Assembly (NCBI GenBank): GCA_002702065.1
Contig: NZXX01000001.1
Coordinates: 1,178,001-1,242,000 of the forward strand
Length of the DNA stretch: 64,000 bases
Direction of reading: 5' to 3'
From: Anaerolineaceae bacterium
GTDB taxonomy: Bacteria > Chloroflexota > Anaerolineae > Aggregatilineales > Phototrophicaceae
Part shown: positions 45,271-52,791 of the stretch, one piece after another
Position numbering within the stretch: position 1 is the first letter of the stretch
Layout: each line of letters starts with the position of its first letter
The notes under the pieces: model-generated
What the model was told of the DNA's origin: nothing
The model's input: only the letters and a program-made list of their open reading frames with translations
The model's database searches: none
Translations under genes and position numbers: made by a program

Positions 45271-45762
45271 TTATTCGCCGGCAGGGCGGCTCCAGGTCAT
45301 TTGCTCGCGCACAAGCAGGTCGGTACTGCGCATCTTCATGGCGAGATCAGCCGCCAGGTTACGCATCAAGCGATACCCAAGCTGTGGATAAGTATCGCAC
45401 AGGAGCATGAGTTTGTCGCGCGGGATCACAATCAACCGCGTTTCGGCTTGCGAGACACGTGCACCGGCGGATCGTAACCCTTCATCCACGAGTGCTACTT
45501 CGCCAAAAGACTGCCCGCGCCGCAGCGTACTGATGACCACCGGGCCGGTCTTTGTCTCTTTGCCCAACAAGGCGGGGTTTAGCAAAATTTCGATTTCGCC
45601 GCTGGCGATAATATACAGCTCTGAGCCGGGTGAATTTTCGTCAAAGACGATGTCGCTGGCCTGATAATGCCGTTCATCACAGATTGAAGCCACCAGCTCA
45701 AGCTGTGTGTTGCTCAGTTCATAGAAGATGTCGGCTTGCTTCAGGACTGTAATGATGGACAT
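45271..45762 (-). CDS. Cyclic-nucleotide-binding domain protein
   Basis: A 163-residue protein made of one cyclic-nucleotide-binding (cNMP/CRP-type) beta-roll: ADIFYELSNTQLELVASIC, SPGSELYIIASGEIEIL, and the phosphate-binding-cassette-like stretch LRRGQSFGEVALVDEGLRSAGARV. The FGE and R-x-A spacing suggests nucleotide binding may be kept. No DNA-binding helix follows, so it is not a CRP regulator; it may modulate a partner such as the histidine kinase whose gene ends 12 bases away on the other strand. Confidence 0.88.
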   Translation of the reverse strand: MSIITVLKQADIFYELSNTQLELVASICDERHYQASDIVFDENSPGSELYIIASGEIEILLNPALLGKETKTGPVVISTLRRGQSFGEVALVDEGLRSAGARVSQAETRLIVIPRDKLMLLCDTYPQLGYRLMRNLAADLAMKMRSTDLLVREQMTWSRPAGE

Positions 45763-45864
45763 TACCCGTTTCCTTTACGGCTGCGGATCATGGAACATGC
45801 GCGCATTTTAACATAATTGCAACCTGGCTAGCCAGTAAACACCGGCCTGTCCGCCAAATTCTGC

Positions 45865-45893
45865 TTGAATTCTGTGCGCTGACCTTTTATGAT
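45865..45893 (+). promoter_or_regulatory. rtcB: Sigma-70 promoter of rtcB
   Basis: TTGAAT (45865-45870), a 17-base spacer and TATGAT (45888-45893) lie 43 bases before the TTG start of rtcB. Confidence 0.65.
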
Positions 45894-45935
45894 AAATTAT
45901 GAACCACATTGGACTGTTATTTACTGAGGTGTTAT

Positions 45936-47159
45936 TTGACAGATCAGACTAAATTGCGGAATGAACCACTGGATTACCAGATCTGGGGGCAGGAACAGAT
46001 CGACCCGGAAGCAATTGCCCAGATGGACCAGGCAATGCGGCTGCCTGTGTCGGTTGCGGGGGCGCTGATGCCGGACGCCCACATTGGCTACGGCATTCCC
46101 ATCGGTGGCGTGCTGGCAACTGACGGGGTAGTCATCCCTTACGCCGTTGGAGTCGATATTGCCTGCCGGATGCGGCTATCCGTTTTTCAGGACAGCCCGA
46201 ACGTGATCGGTCAGCGCGTGGAACAGTTCAAAAAGGCGCTGATGGAACAGACCCGGTTTGGCGTGGGGCGTAAAGGTGGCGAGTGGGACCCCAGAGAGCA
46301 GGTTGATCATGACGTGCTGGATGACCCCGACTGGCAGGCGACAAAATATCTCGCATCGCTGAAGGATACGGCGTTTCGCCAGCTTGGTACCAGCGGGGGC
46401 GGCAATCATTTTGCAAACTGGGGTGCGCTCACGCTCGAAAAAGACGATGAACAGCTTGGTCTGAAGGCAGGCCGCTATCTTGCGTTGTTGTCTCACAGCG
46501 GGTCACGCGGGGTTGGGTACAAAATCGCCAACCACTATTCCAAACTGGCAATGGACTTACACCCGCAACTCGATAAAAGTGTGAGGCATCTGGCGTGGCT
46601 GGCACTGGGTTCACAGGCGGGGGAAGAATACTGGCTGGCGATGCAGCTTGCTGGGCGATTTGCGGCAGCCAACCATGAAGTCATTCATCAGCGTATCGCC
46701 AAAGCGATGAAGCTGAAGCCGGTTGCTGTCGTAGAAAATCACCACAATTTTGCCTGGAAGGAGCGTATTGCCTCGCCGACAGGGTATCAGCAGGGCGAAC
46801 GAGAGGTGATCGTGCATCGAAAAGGCGCCACACCCGCCGGGCGAAACGTCCTCGGCATCATTCCCGGTTCGATGGCGGACCCGGGTTATGTGGTGCGCGG
46901 GCAGGGCAATGTCGCCTCGATCAATTCGGCTGCACATGGCGCGGGGCGGCTGATGGGGCGCAAGGAAGCCAAGCGCAGCATCACCAAAACCCAGCGGGAT
47001 CGTTACCTGAAAGAGCACCACGTCATACTGATCGGCGGCGGGCTGGACGAATCGCCGCAGGTTTACAAGCCCATTGATTCGGTGATGGCTGCGCAGGAAG
47101 ATCTGGTAGATATTGTTGGCCGTTTCGAGCCGCGCATCGTGCGGATGGCAAACGAATAG
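45936..47159 (+). CDS. rtcB: RtcB-family RNA-splicing ligase
   Basis: A 407-residue RtcB. The start is a TTG at 45936, five bases after TGAGGTG; the frame upstream (45909 on) is not convincing. The Mn-binding set is visible: Cys77 in GVDIACRM, His in SGGGNHFANW, His in LLSHSGSRGVGY and the pair in VENHHNFAWKE, and the guanylylated His334 in SAAHGAGRLMGRKEA. RtcB joins 2',3'-cyclic-phosphate and 5'-OH RNA ends using GTP, in tRNA splicing or RNA repair. No archease, rtcA or rtcR is near. A single-gene unit by its promoter. Confidence 0.94.
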   Translation: MTDQTKLRNEPLDYQIWGQEQIDPEAIAQMDQAMRLPVSVAGALMPDAHIGYGIPIGGVLATDGVVIPYAVGVDIACRMRLSVFQDSPNVIGQRVEQFKKALMEQTRFGVGRKGGEWDPREQVDHDVLDDPDWQATKYLASLKDTAFRQLGTSGGGNHFANWGALTLEKDDEQLGLKAGRYLALLSHSGSRGVGYKIANHYSKLAMDLHPQLDKSVRHLAWLALGSQAGEEYWLAMQLAGRFAAANHEVIHQRIAKAMKLKPVAVVENHHNFAWKERIASPTGYQQGEREVIVHRKGATPAGRNVLGIIPGSMADPGYVVRGQGNVASINSAAHGAGRLMGRKEAKRSITKTQRDRYLKEHHVILIGGGLDESPQVYKPIDSVMAAQEDLVDIVGRFEPRIVRMANE

Positions 47160-47168
47160 TGGTATACT
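47160..47168 (+). promoter_or_regulatory. Extended -10 promoter of the CoA-transferase gene
   Basis: TGGTATACT, with TATACT at 47163-47168 and a TG one base upstream, overlaps the end of rtcB and lies 34 bases before the ATG at 47203. No clear -35 box, as expected for an extended -10 promoter. Confidence 0.5.
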
Positions 47169-47202
47169 GACGCATTCTTCAGTAAGCACTGATCGGGCAG
47201 TT

Positions 47203-48018
47203 ATGACGGACTTTACAATCGACGAATTAATTTCGGTATGCATCGCGCGGCAGGTGGTCGATGGCGAGGTGCTGGCACAGGGCATCAATACGCCGCTGGT
47301 GACCGCCGGTCTTATTCTGGCGCAGTGTACCCACGCGCCGAACGTGCGCTTTGCATCCGCCATTGGACAGGCCATTTGTCAGGACTGGGCGCCGTTGGGT
47401 GTTGGGCGGATTGAGGACCTGTGGCTGGGGAAAGCGCTGATGCACGTCGGTTTTGCTGCCGCTGCGGCGGATCTGCTGCCGGGCTATAACCCCAAAGAGT
47501 TCTTTCGTCCGGCGCAGGTCGATTCGTGCGGGAATTTTAATAATGTGGCGTTCGGCAAGGACTATCGTCGCCCGCGCATGCGACTGCCGGGAACCGGTGG
47601 TATGCCGGATGTAACGACCTATTCGGACCATATATACCTGTATGTGCCGCGTCACTCGCGGGTCACGTTTGTTGAGCAGGTGGATTTTGTCAGCGGTCTG
47701 GGGCACGTCCCACTGCGCAAGCGCGGGCACGGTGTCAATTATCTGATTAGCGACCTGGGGCAGTTTGACTGGGCCAACGGGCGGATGCGGCTGATCAGCT
47801 ATCACCCCGGTGTGAGCATCGAGCGCGTTCAGGCCAAGACCGGCTTCACGCTGGAGATTGCGCCGGATGTGCATGAAACGCCGCCGCCGACTGCCGAGGA
47901 AGTCCGGTTACTGCGGGATGAGATTGATCCACTAGGGGTGCGTAAACTGGAAACCCTGGGTGGCAGCGCACGGAAGGACCTGCTGCGCGAAATTCTCGAA
48001 CGTGAGGGCGCGCTTTAA
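47203..48018 (+). CDS. CoA-transferase beta subunit (glutaconate CoA-transferase subunit B-like), without alpha partner
   Basis: A 271-residue family I CoA-transferase beta subunit starting at the ATG at 47203. Typical blocks are FASAIGQAICQD, the FRPAQVDSCGNFNNVAFG stretch, PRMRLPGTGGMPDVTTYSD, and HSRVTFVEQVDFVSGLGHV. In the family the beta subunit needs an alpha subunit encoded just upstream; here rtcB occupies that place and no alpha is seen. The IpdB/GctB-like group includes CoA hydrolases acting on ring-cleavage products, so the reaction is uncertain. It overlaps the facing solute-binding-protein gene by four bases. Confidence 0.85.
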   Translation: MTDFTIDELISVCIARQVVDGEVLAQGINTPLVTAGLILAQCTHAPNVRFASAIGQAICQDWAPLGVGRIEDLWLGKALMHVGFAAAAADLLPGYNPKEFFRPAQVDSCGNFNNVAFGKDYRRPRMRLPGTGGMPDVTTYSDHIYLYVPRHSRVTFVEQVDFVSGLGHVPLRKRGHGVNYLISDLGQFDWANGRMRLISYHPGVSIERVQAKTGFTLEIAPDVHETPPPTAEEVRLLRDEIDPLGVRKLETLGGSARKDLLREILEREGAL

Positions 48019-49808
48019 CCGCCGGTGATCGCCCAATCCTGAATGGATTTGAAGCGGTCTGCCGGCGACCCAATGAACCCAAGCTGCACCCCATCCACAT
48101 CAATAGCCGTGACATAGGTGAACAGCGGGTAATACATCGGGATCGCGATTGCCCGTTCGACAAAGTCTTCCTGAAACTCGGTGTACAGGATGTCGCGGTT
48201 GATTCCGCTGGGGTCACGTCGGGCCCGTTCCAGCATTTCGCTGATGGTTGGGTCATCCACGCCGCTGTAATTTAAGCCATCCGGGTACTGCCCCTGATGC
48301 CAGAACGCATAGACATCCGGGTCGGCGCTGTCCCCTAACGAAAGCTCCACCAGTGCCATTTCAAAATCACCGGTTTCCAACCGTGCCTGATAGACATCGG
48401 CGTTTTCCGGCTCAATGGTGACGTTCAGATTGAGCTGTGACCACTGTACGGCGACTTCCCGAAGCATGTTGACCAGTGCCGGGTCATCGGGCGTCAGGAC
48501 ACTGAAGCTGAGCAGGTAGGGTGACGCCGTAGGTTCCGCTGTTGATTCGGCTTCGGAGTCTGTCGCTTCTTCGACAGCTGGCGCATCAAGCCGCAGATTA
48601 GCGGTTTCAAGTAGAAAACGAGCCGTTTCCAGATCATTGGGCGGCCATTTCAGATCCGCCGTATAGGCCCAGGAGCCGGGCCATAAGGGGCTGTCGGCAC
48701 GGACAGCTCGGTTGAGTAAATGACGCTCGATTGATGAGGTGCGGTCAATCCCCGTTTCCAGCGCCAACCGTACGCGCTGTTCGCGGAAATAGCGGGCATC
48801 GTCATTCTGCCAGTTGAAGATGAGCACGCCCAGCGTGGATTCAATAGCCGTGTGTGTATTGTACTGATTGGGGTTCGCCGCACCCAGCAACGTCCCCCGC
48901 TGATGATGATCCTGCGCGGCGAGTCCATCCAGATCGCGATTGTTGAGCGCGGCCAGAGCATCATCGAATGTCGGGAAGATTGCGAACTGCATACGGTCAA
49001 CGGCATAACCGGACTGACCTTCGAGTCGCTGCCGGTACACCGGGGCGGCCCGCAGATCGACTTGTGCCAAAGCGTCGCCATTGGTGCTCAGGGCTTCGAG
49101 TTGATATGGGCCGGTGCCGATGGGCGACAGGTTGAAGGGATGGCTGGCAAGCTGGGCCGCGCTGATGCCCGCCAGAGCATGAGCGGGCAGAATACCAATG
49201 CGCAGTTTATCCAGAAAGCTGCCCAGTGGCTGGGTCAGGCGGAAACGGACCAGATGATCGCCCAGCACTTCTGCCTCGACCGTGCGCCAGAAGGCACCCA
49301 GTTCGGGGTCGCCAGGGAAATCCGGGGCACGCAGCAGGCGCATCGTGAGATCAACATCGGCGGCAGTAAAAGGCACCCCGTCCTGCCATAACACATCGCT
49401 GCGCAGCGTGACGACATACTCCAGCCCATCCGATGAAATCACCCAATCTTCGGCCAGGGCGGGTTCGGGTTCGCCATATTGGTTATTTCGTGTGAGTCCC
49501 TCAAAAATCAGGGATGTGATGTCATGTTCTGCCGGGTTCGACAGCAGCGGGTTGAGCCTGCGTACCGTGCCAATCAAACCCTCGCGGAAAGTCGCGATTT
49601 GTCCGGTTACCGGCTCCGGTTGAATCAGGACGCCGGGATTCGGGGTAACGGTGGGTTGCAGGGTCGGTTGAGGCGAAAGCGCCACTTCTGGTGTTGGGGT
49701 GGCCGGAACCGATGGCGTACTGGTCCCTCGCGAAACGAGCGCCACAATAAAGAGTACAGCCGCCGCGACAAGCGCGATAAGCTGCCAGCGAAAGCCACGC
49801 AGCATCAA
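48015..49808 (-). CDS. ABC transporter substrate-binding protein, peptide/nickel type (SBP_bac_5)
   Basis: A 597-residue exported protein with one N-terminal membrane anchor (residues about 8-25) and no lipobox. A Thr/Pro-rich spacer (residues 28-58) and the SBP_bac_5 body follow: FREGLIGTVRRLNPLLSNPA, the LADDW-like LAEDWVISSDGLEYVVTLR (family signature) and the closing YPLFTYVTAIDVDGVQLGF. It binds oligopeptides or related solutes for an ABC importer, but no permease or ATPase genes are here. It is 30 bases downstream of secG and probably cotranscribed with it. Confidence 0.88.
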   Translation of the reverse strand: MMLRGFRWQLIALVAAAVLFIVALVSRGTSTPSVPATPTPEVALSPQPTLQPTVTPNPGVLIQPEPVTGQIATFREGLIGTVRRLNPLLSNPAEHDITSLIFEGLTRNNQYGEPEPALAEDWVISSDGLEYVVTLRSDVLWQDGVPFTAADVDLTMRLLRAPDFPGDPELGAFWRTVEAEVLGDHLVRFRLTQPLGSFLDKLRIGILPAHALAGISAAQLASHPFNLSPIGTGPYQLEALSTNGDALAQVDLRAAPVYRQRLEGQSGYAVDRMQFAIFPTFDDALAALNNRDLDGLAAQDHHQRGTLLGAANPNQYNTHTAIESTLGVLIFNWQNDDARYFREQRVRLALETGIDRTSSIERHLLNRAVRADSPLWPGSWAYTADLKWPPNDLETARFLLETANLRLDAPAVEEATDSEAESTAEPTASPYLLSFSVLTPDDPALVNMLREVAVQWSQLNLNVTIEPENADVYQARLETGDFEMALVELSLGDSADPDVYAFWHQGQYPDGLNYSGVDDPTISEMLERARRDPSGINRDILYTEFQEDFVERAIAIPMYYPLFTYVTAIDVDGVQLGFIGSPADRFKSIQDWAITGG

Positions 49809-49838
49809 TATAACCTCAGTACCTGAACGGAGGTGGCG

Positions 49839-50072
49839 TTACTGCAATACCATCACGGCAACAATGGAGATGGCGAGGAAAACGATCGACATCACGATCG
49901 TCAGCTGGTAGAGGGTTTTTTCCAGCCCTCGGCGGGTTCGTGCAATCCCCAGGCCGGATTCCCCACCCAACAAACTGCCCAGACCGCCGCCCTTAACTTG
50001 CAGCAGAATCAGGACAATCAGCAGCACCGACACAATTATCGCAGCGATTTGCAGGGCCGACTGAATATTCAT
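49839..50072 (-). CDS. secG: Preprotein translocase subunit SecG
   Basis: A 77-residue protein with two membrane helices (residues about 5-25 and 54-75) around the typical Gly-rich loop KGGGLGSLLGGESG. It is a small partner of SecY/SecE. It has its own sigma-70 promoter, divergent from gpmI, and the solute-binding-protein gene follows on the same strand. Confidence 0.92.
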   Translation of the reverse strand: MNIQSALQIAAIIVSVLLIVLILLQVKGGGLGSLLGGESGLGIARTRRGLEKTLYQLTIVMSIVFLAISIVAVMVLQ

Positions 50073-50109
50073 CCGGTCACAAACTCCTTAACTTGGTCAA
50101 AGCCAGAGC

Positions 50110-50138
50110 AGTATAGCACCGCTGTACCCGATCATCAA
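50110..50138 (-). promoter_or_regulatory. secG: Sigma-70 promoter of secG
   Basis: On the minus strand TTGATG (50133-50138), a 17-base spacer and TATACT (50110-50115) lie 38 bases before the secG ATG. Confidence 0.7.
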
Positions 50139-50146
50139 GGCGGCAC

Positions 50147-50174
50147 TTGACGCTTGGGTAGGGCGTGTTACAAA
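50147..50174 (+). promoter_or_regulatory. gpmI: Sigma-70 promoter of gpmI
   Basis: TTGACG (50147-50152), a 16-base spacer and TACAAA (50169-50174) lie 39 bases before the gpmI ATG, back to back with the secG promoter. Confidence 0.55.
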
Positions 50175-50213
50175 TGAGACAGTGTCGTCAGTCAACTTTA
50201 GTCAGGAGCCAAC

Positions 50214-51764
50214 ATGGCACAAAAAAAACCGGTGATGCTGATTATCCTCGATGGTTGGGGGATACGGGAGATGGAAGCAGGGAATGCCGTCGTCCAGGCG
50301 AATACCCCGAATTTTGATCGCTGGATGCGTACCCGTGAGCGGTCGATTGTCCAGACATCCGGCGAATTTGTCGGTCTTGTGCCGGATCAGATGGGAAATT
50401 CCGAAGTCGGGCATTTGAATCTGGGGGCAGGCCGCATCGTCTACCAGGATATTACACGCATTGATATTGCCATTAAGGATGGATCGCTGGCTGAACAGGA
50501 TGACCTGATTGGCACGATTGAAAAGGCCAGAGACGCCGGCAAGAACGTCCATTTGATTGGCTTGCTGGGGACCGGTGGCGTTCATAGCCATTCGAGCCAC
50601 TTGTACGCCCTGCTGGACATTGCCCACCAGCATGATGTTAACCCGGTCGTGCATGTGATTACGGATGGCCGGGACACACCACCCAACAGCGGGATCGAGT
50701 TTCTGGCCGATCTGGAAAACAAGATTGATGAAATCGGCGCTGGTCGCATTGCGACGGTCAGCGGACGCTATTACGCGATGGACCGCGATAAACGCTGGGA
50801 ACGCACTGCGAAGGCCTATAACGCGATGGTCAAGCGCGAGGGAGAACAACAGGCGGCCACCGCCAGGGAAGCCATCCAACAGTCGTACGACAGCAATGTG
50901 ACGGATGAATTCATTGTGCCGACGGTGGTGGGCGACGACGCCAGTCTGGCGATCCAACCGGGTGATGCGGTGATCTTTTATAACTTCCGCGCAGACCGGA
51001 TGCGGCAGATTGTGCAGGCGTGTGTTCTTGACGATTTCGAGGGGGCCTCGCATTTTGAACACATCGATGACCTGGACGCGGTGACCTTCACAGAGTATAT
51101 GGAAGGGCTGCCGGTTACGGTGTTGTTCCCGGTGGAAAACCCTGCAAATACCCTGGCGGAGTGGCTGAGCAAGCATGATCGGAAGCAGTATCATTCAGCC
51201 GAAACCGAGAAATACCCGCACGTCACTTTTTTCTTTAATGGTCGGATTGAGGAGCCCTGGCCGGGTGAAGATCGCAAGATTGTACCCTCGCCCAAAGTGG
51301 CAACGTACGACTTGCAACCGGAGATGAGTGCACCGGAACTGACGGCTGCGACGCTGGAGCGTTTGGACAGCCACGACGACGACTTTATGCTGATTAACTT
51401 TGCCAATCCAGATATGGTCGGGCACACTGGTTCGCTGGAAGCAGCGATCAAGGCCGTTGAGACCGTTGATTCCTGCGCCAATCAGCTGGTTGAAAAGGTG
51501 CTGGAAAAAGGAGGTGTCGCCATTGTCACCGCCGATCATGGCAATTGTGAGCGAATGATCGACCTCGCAACCGGCGACCCGCACACTTATCATACGGTTG
51601 GCCCGGTTTCATTGTTTGTCATCGGCGAAGGCTATTATGAGCTGCACAATTATGGCATTCTGGCCGATGTCGCGCCGACCGTGCTCGACCTGATCGGGCT
51701 GGAAAAACCACCGGAAATGACGGGGCAAAGCCTGATCCGTACATTTGCAGACAAAGATATTTAA
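50214..51764 (+). CDS. gpmI: 2,3-bisphosphoglycerate-independent phosphoglycerate mutase
   Basis: A 516-residue glycolytic enzyme that interconverts 3- and 2-phosphoglycerate with two Mn ions. The alkaline-phosphatase-like metal sites are clear: first Asp in LIILDGWGIRE, catalytic Ser region PDQMGNSEVGHLNLGAG, substrate site THGVHSH-like GTGGVHSHSSH, VHVITDGRDTPPNS, and the C-terminal NFANPDMVGHTG and VTADHGNCE. AGGAG precedes the ATG. The ThuA-like gene follows 28 bases later. Confidence 0.97.
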   Translation: MAQKKPVMLIILDGWGIREMEAGNAVVQANTPNFDRWMRTRERSIVQTSGEFVGLVPDQMGNSEVGHLNLGAGRIVYQDITRIDIAIKDGSLAEQDDLIGTIEKARDAGKNVHLIGLLGTGGVHSHSSHLYALLDIAHQHDVNPVVHVITDGRDTPPNSGIEFLADLENKIDEIGAGRIATVSGRYYAMDRDKRWERTAKAYNAMVKREGEQQAATAREAIQQSYDSNVTDEFIVPTVVGDDASLAIQPGDAVIFYNFRADRMRQIVQACVLDDFEGASHFEHIDDLDAVTFTEYMEGLPVTVLFPVENPANTLAEWLSKHDRKQYHSAETEKYPHVTFFFNGRIEEPWPGEDRKIVPSPKVATYDLQPEMSAPELTAATLERLDSHDDDFMLINFANPDMVGHTGSLEAAIKAVETVDSCANQLVEKVLEKGGVAIVTADHGNCERMIDLATGDPHTYHTVGPVSLFVIGEGYYELHNYGILADVAPTVLDLIGLEKPPEMTGQSLIRTFADKDI

Positions 51765-51792
51765 GGTAGTTGCATCCATAGGAGAAGTTGTA

Positions 51793-52446
51793 ATGACCAA
51801 AGCACTAATTGTTTGGGGTGGCTGGGATGGGCACGAACCCGAGGGTGTGGCCAACCTGCTGCACGGCTCGTTGACAGCACGCGGCGTCGATGTCACCGTT
51901 TCGGATACCCTCGACGCCTTTAAGACCCATGACCTGACTCAGTTTGATGTAATTGTCCCGGTCTGGACAATGGGGCAGATCGAGAAGGAGCAGCTTGAGC
52001 CGGTGCTGAAAGCTGTGAAAGAACACGGCGTTGGCATCGCTGGTGTGCATGGCGGCATGTGCGATGCCTTCCGTACGGCGACGGAATGGCAGTATATGTG
52101 CGGTGGACAGTGGGTGGCGCACCCTGGTAACGACGGTGTGGAATACACGGTCGAAATGAACCCGGATGAGCCAAGCCCGATTACTGCCGGAATCAGCGGC
52201 CCGCTGAACATCAAGTCCGAACAATACTATATGCATGTCGACCCGGCGATTCGTGTGCTGGCAACCACCATATTCTCGGATGGCACGGTGATGCCGGTTG
52301 TGTGGACAAAAATGTATGGCAAGGGCCGGGTGTTTTACTGTTCGCTGGGCCATCACGTTGATGTGATCGAGCCGCCGGAAATCCTGGATATGATTACGCG
52401 CGGTCTGCTGTGGGCCGCCGGGGCGCTGGTCGAAGAACCGGCATAA
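51793..52446 (+). CDS. ThuA-like domain protein
   Basis: A 217-residue protein of the ThuA (trehalose utilization) family, a class I glutamine-amidotransferase-like fold. The start at 51793 is behind GGAGAAG. Recognisable parts are ALIVWGGWDGHEPEGVAN, GVGIAGVHGGMCDAF and the late GKGRVFYCSLGHHVDV. ThuA homologues act on keto-sugars in bacterial disaccharide routes. Together with the sugar genes at the left of the window this fits a saccharolytic lifestyle, but its substrate is not known. It lies downstream of gpmI on the same strand and ends at a strong terminator. Confidence 0.88.
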   Translation: MTKALIVWGGWDGHEPEGVANLLHGSLTARGVDVTVSDTLDAFKTHDLTQFDVIVPVWTMGQIEKEQLEPVLKAVKEHGVGIAGVHGGMCDAFRTATEWQYMCGGQWVAHPGNDGVEYTVEMNPDEPSPITAGISGPLNIKSEQYYMHVDPAIRVLATTIFSDGTVMPVVWTKMYGKGRVFYCSLGHHVDVIEPPEILDMITRGLLWAAGALVEEPA

Positions 52447-52469
52447 CCCATTAACGTCACAGATCATCG

Positions 52470-52493
52470 AAGGGCGCAGACTGCGCCCTTTTT
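52470..52493 (+). terminator. Rho-independent terminator of the gpmI-ThuA unit
   Basis: AAGGGCGCA (52470-52478) and TGCGCCCTT (52482-52490) with a 3-base loop, running into TTTTT. The two arms are identical to those of the terminator at 1042-1068. Confidence 0.93.
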
Positions 52494-52791
52494 AGTGTTT
52501 TATTCCAATTATGTGTGCCCCGGTTCATCCGGAAGGTCTGAAAACGTCACGAACTTATTGTGGAAAGCTCACAAGTTCCGTATTTGGCCTTCGGAAATAC
52601 GAACAATAAAAAGTGCGAATCCGTTGGGCAATTTGTCCGTGCCGCGCACGTTTAATGCCTTTTCCCCTCGTTTATAAGTCAATTGTTCAGATAGTGTTGG
52701 CTGGAATTGTCACTTGTCACCAATGCCTTGTTTGGTGGAATGTCACATAATCGCTTGCGTTGGCAGGATTTGCACTCCACAGGAGCGAGTG
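52494..52791 (+). promoter_or_regulatory. Upstream region of amt-glnB with TTGTCAC repeats
   Basis: No gene is seen in these 298 bases. The notable element is a tandem repeat TTGTCAC-TTGTCAC (52707-52720) with a further TGTCAC at 52741-52746, possibly regulator half-sites for the nitrogen genes. AGGAG at 52781-52785 is the ribosome site of amt. No convincing -35/-10 pair was found; a -10-like CATAAT lies at 52746. Confidence 0.4.

Noticed and set aside
52759..52776. Sigma-54-like TTGGCA...TTGCA sequence upstream of amt
   Set aside because: The GG and GC elements are 10 bases apart instead of 12, and sigma-54 is not expected in this lineage.
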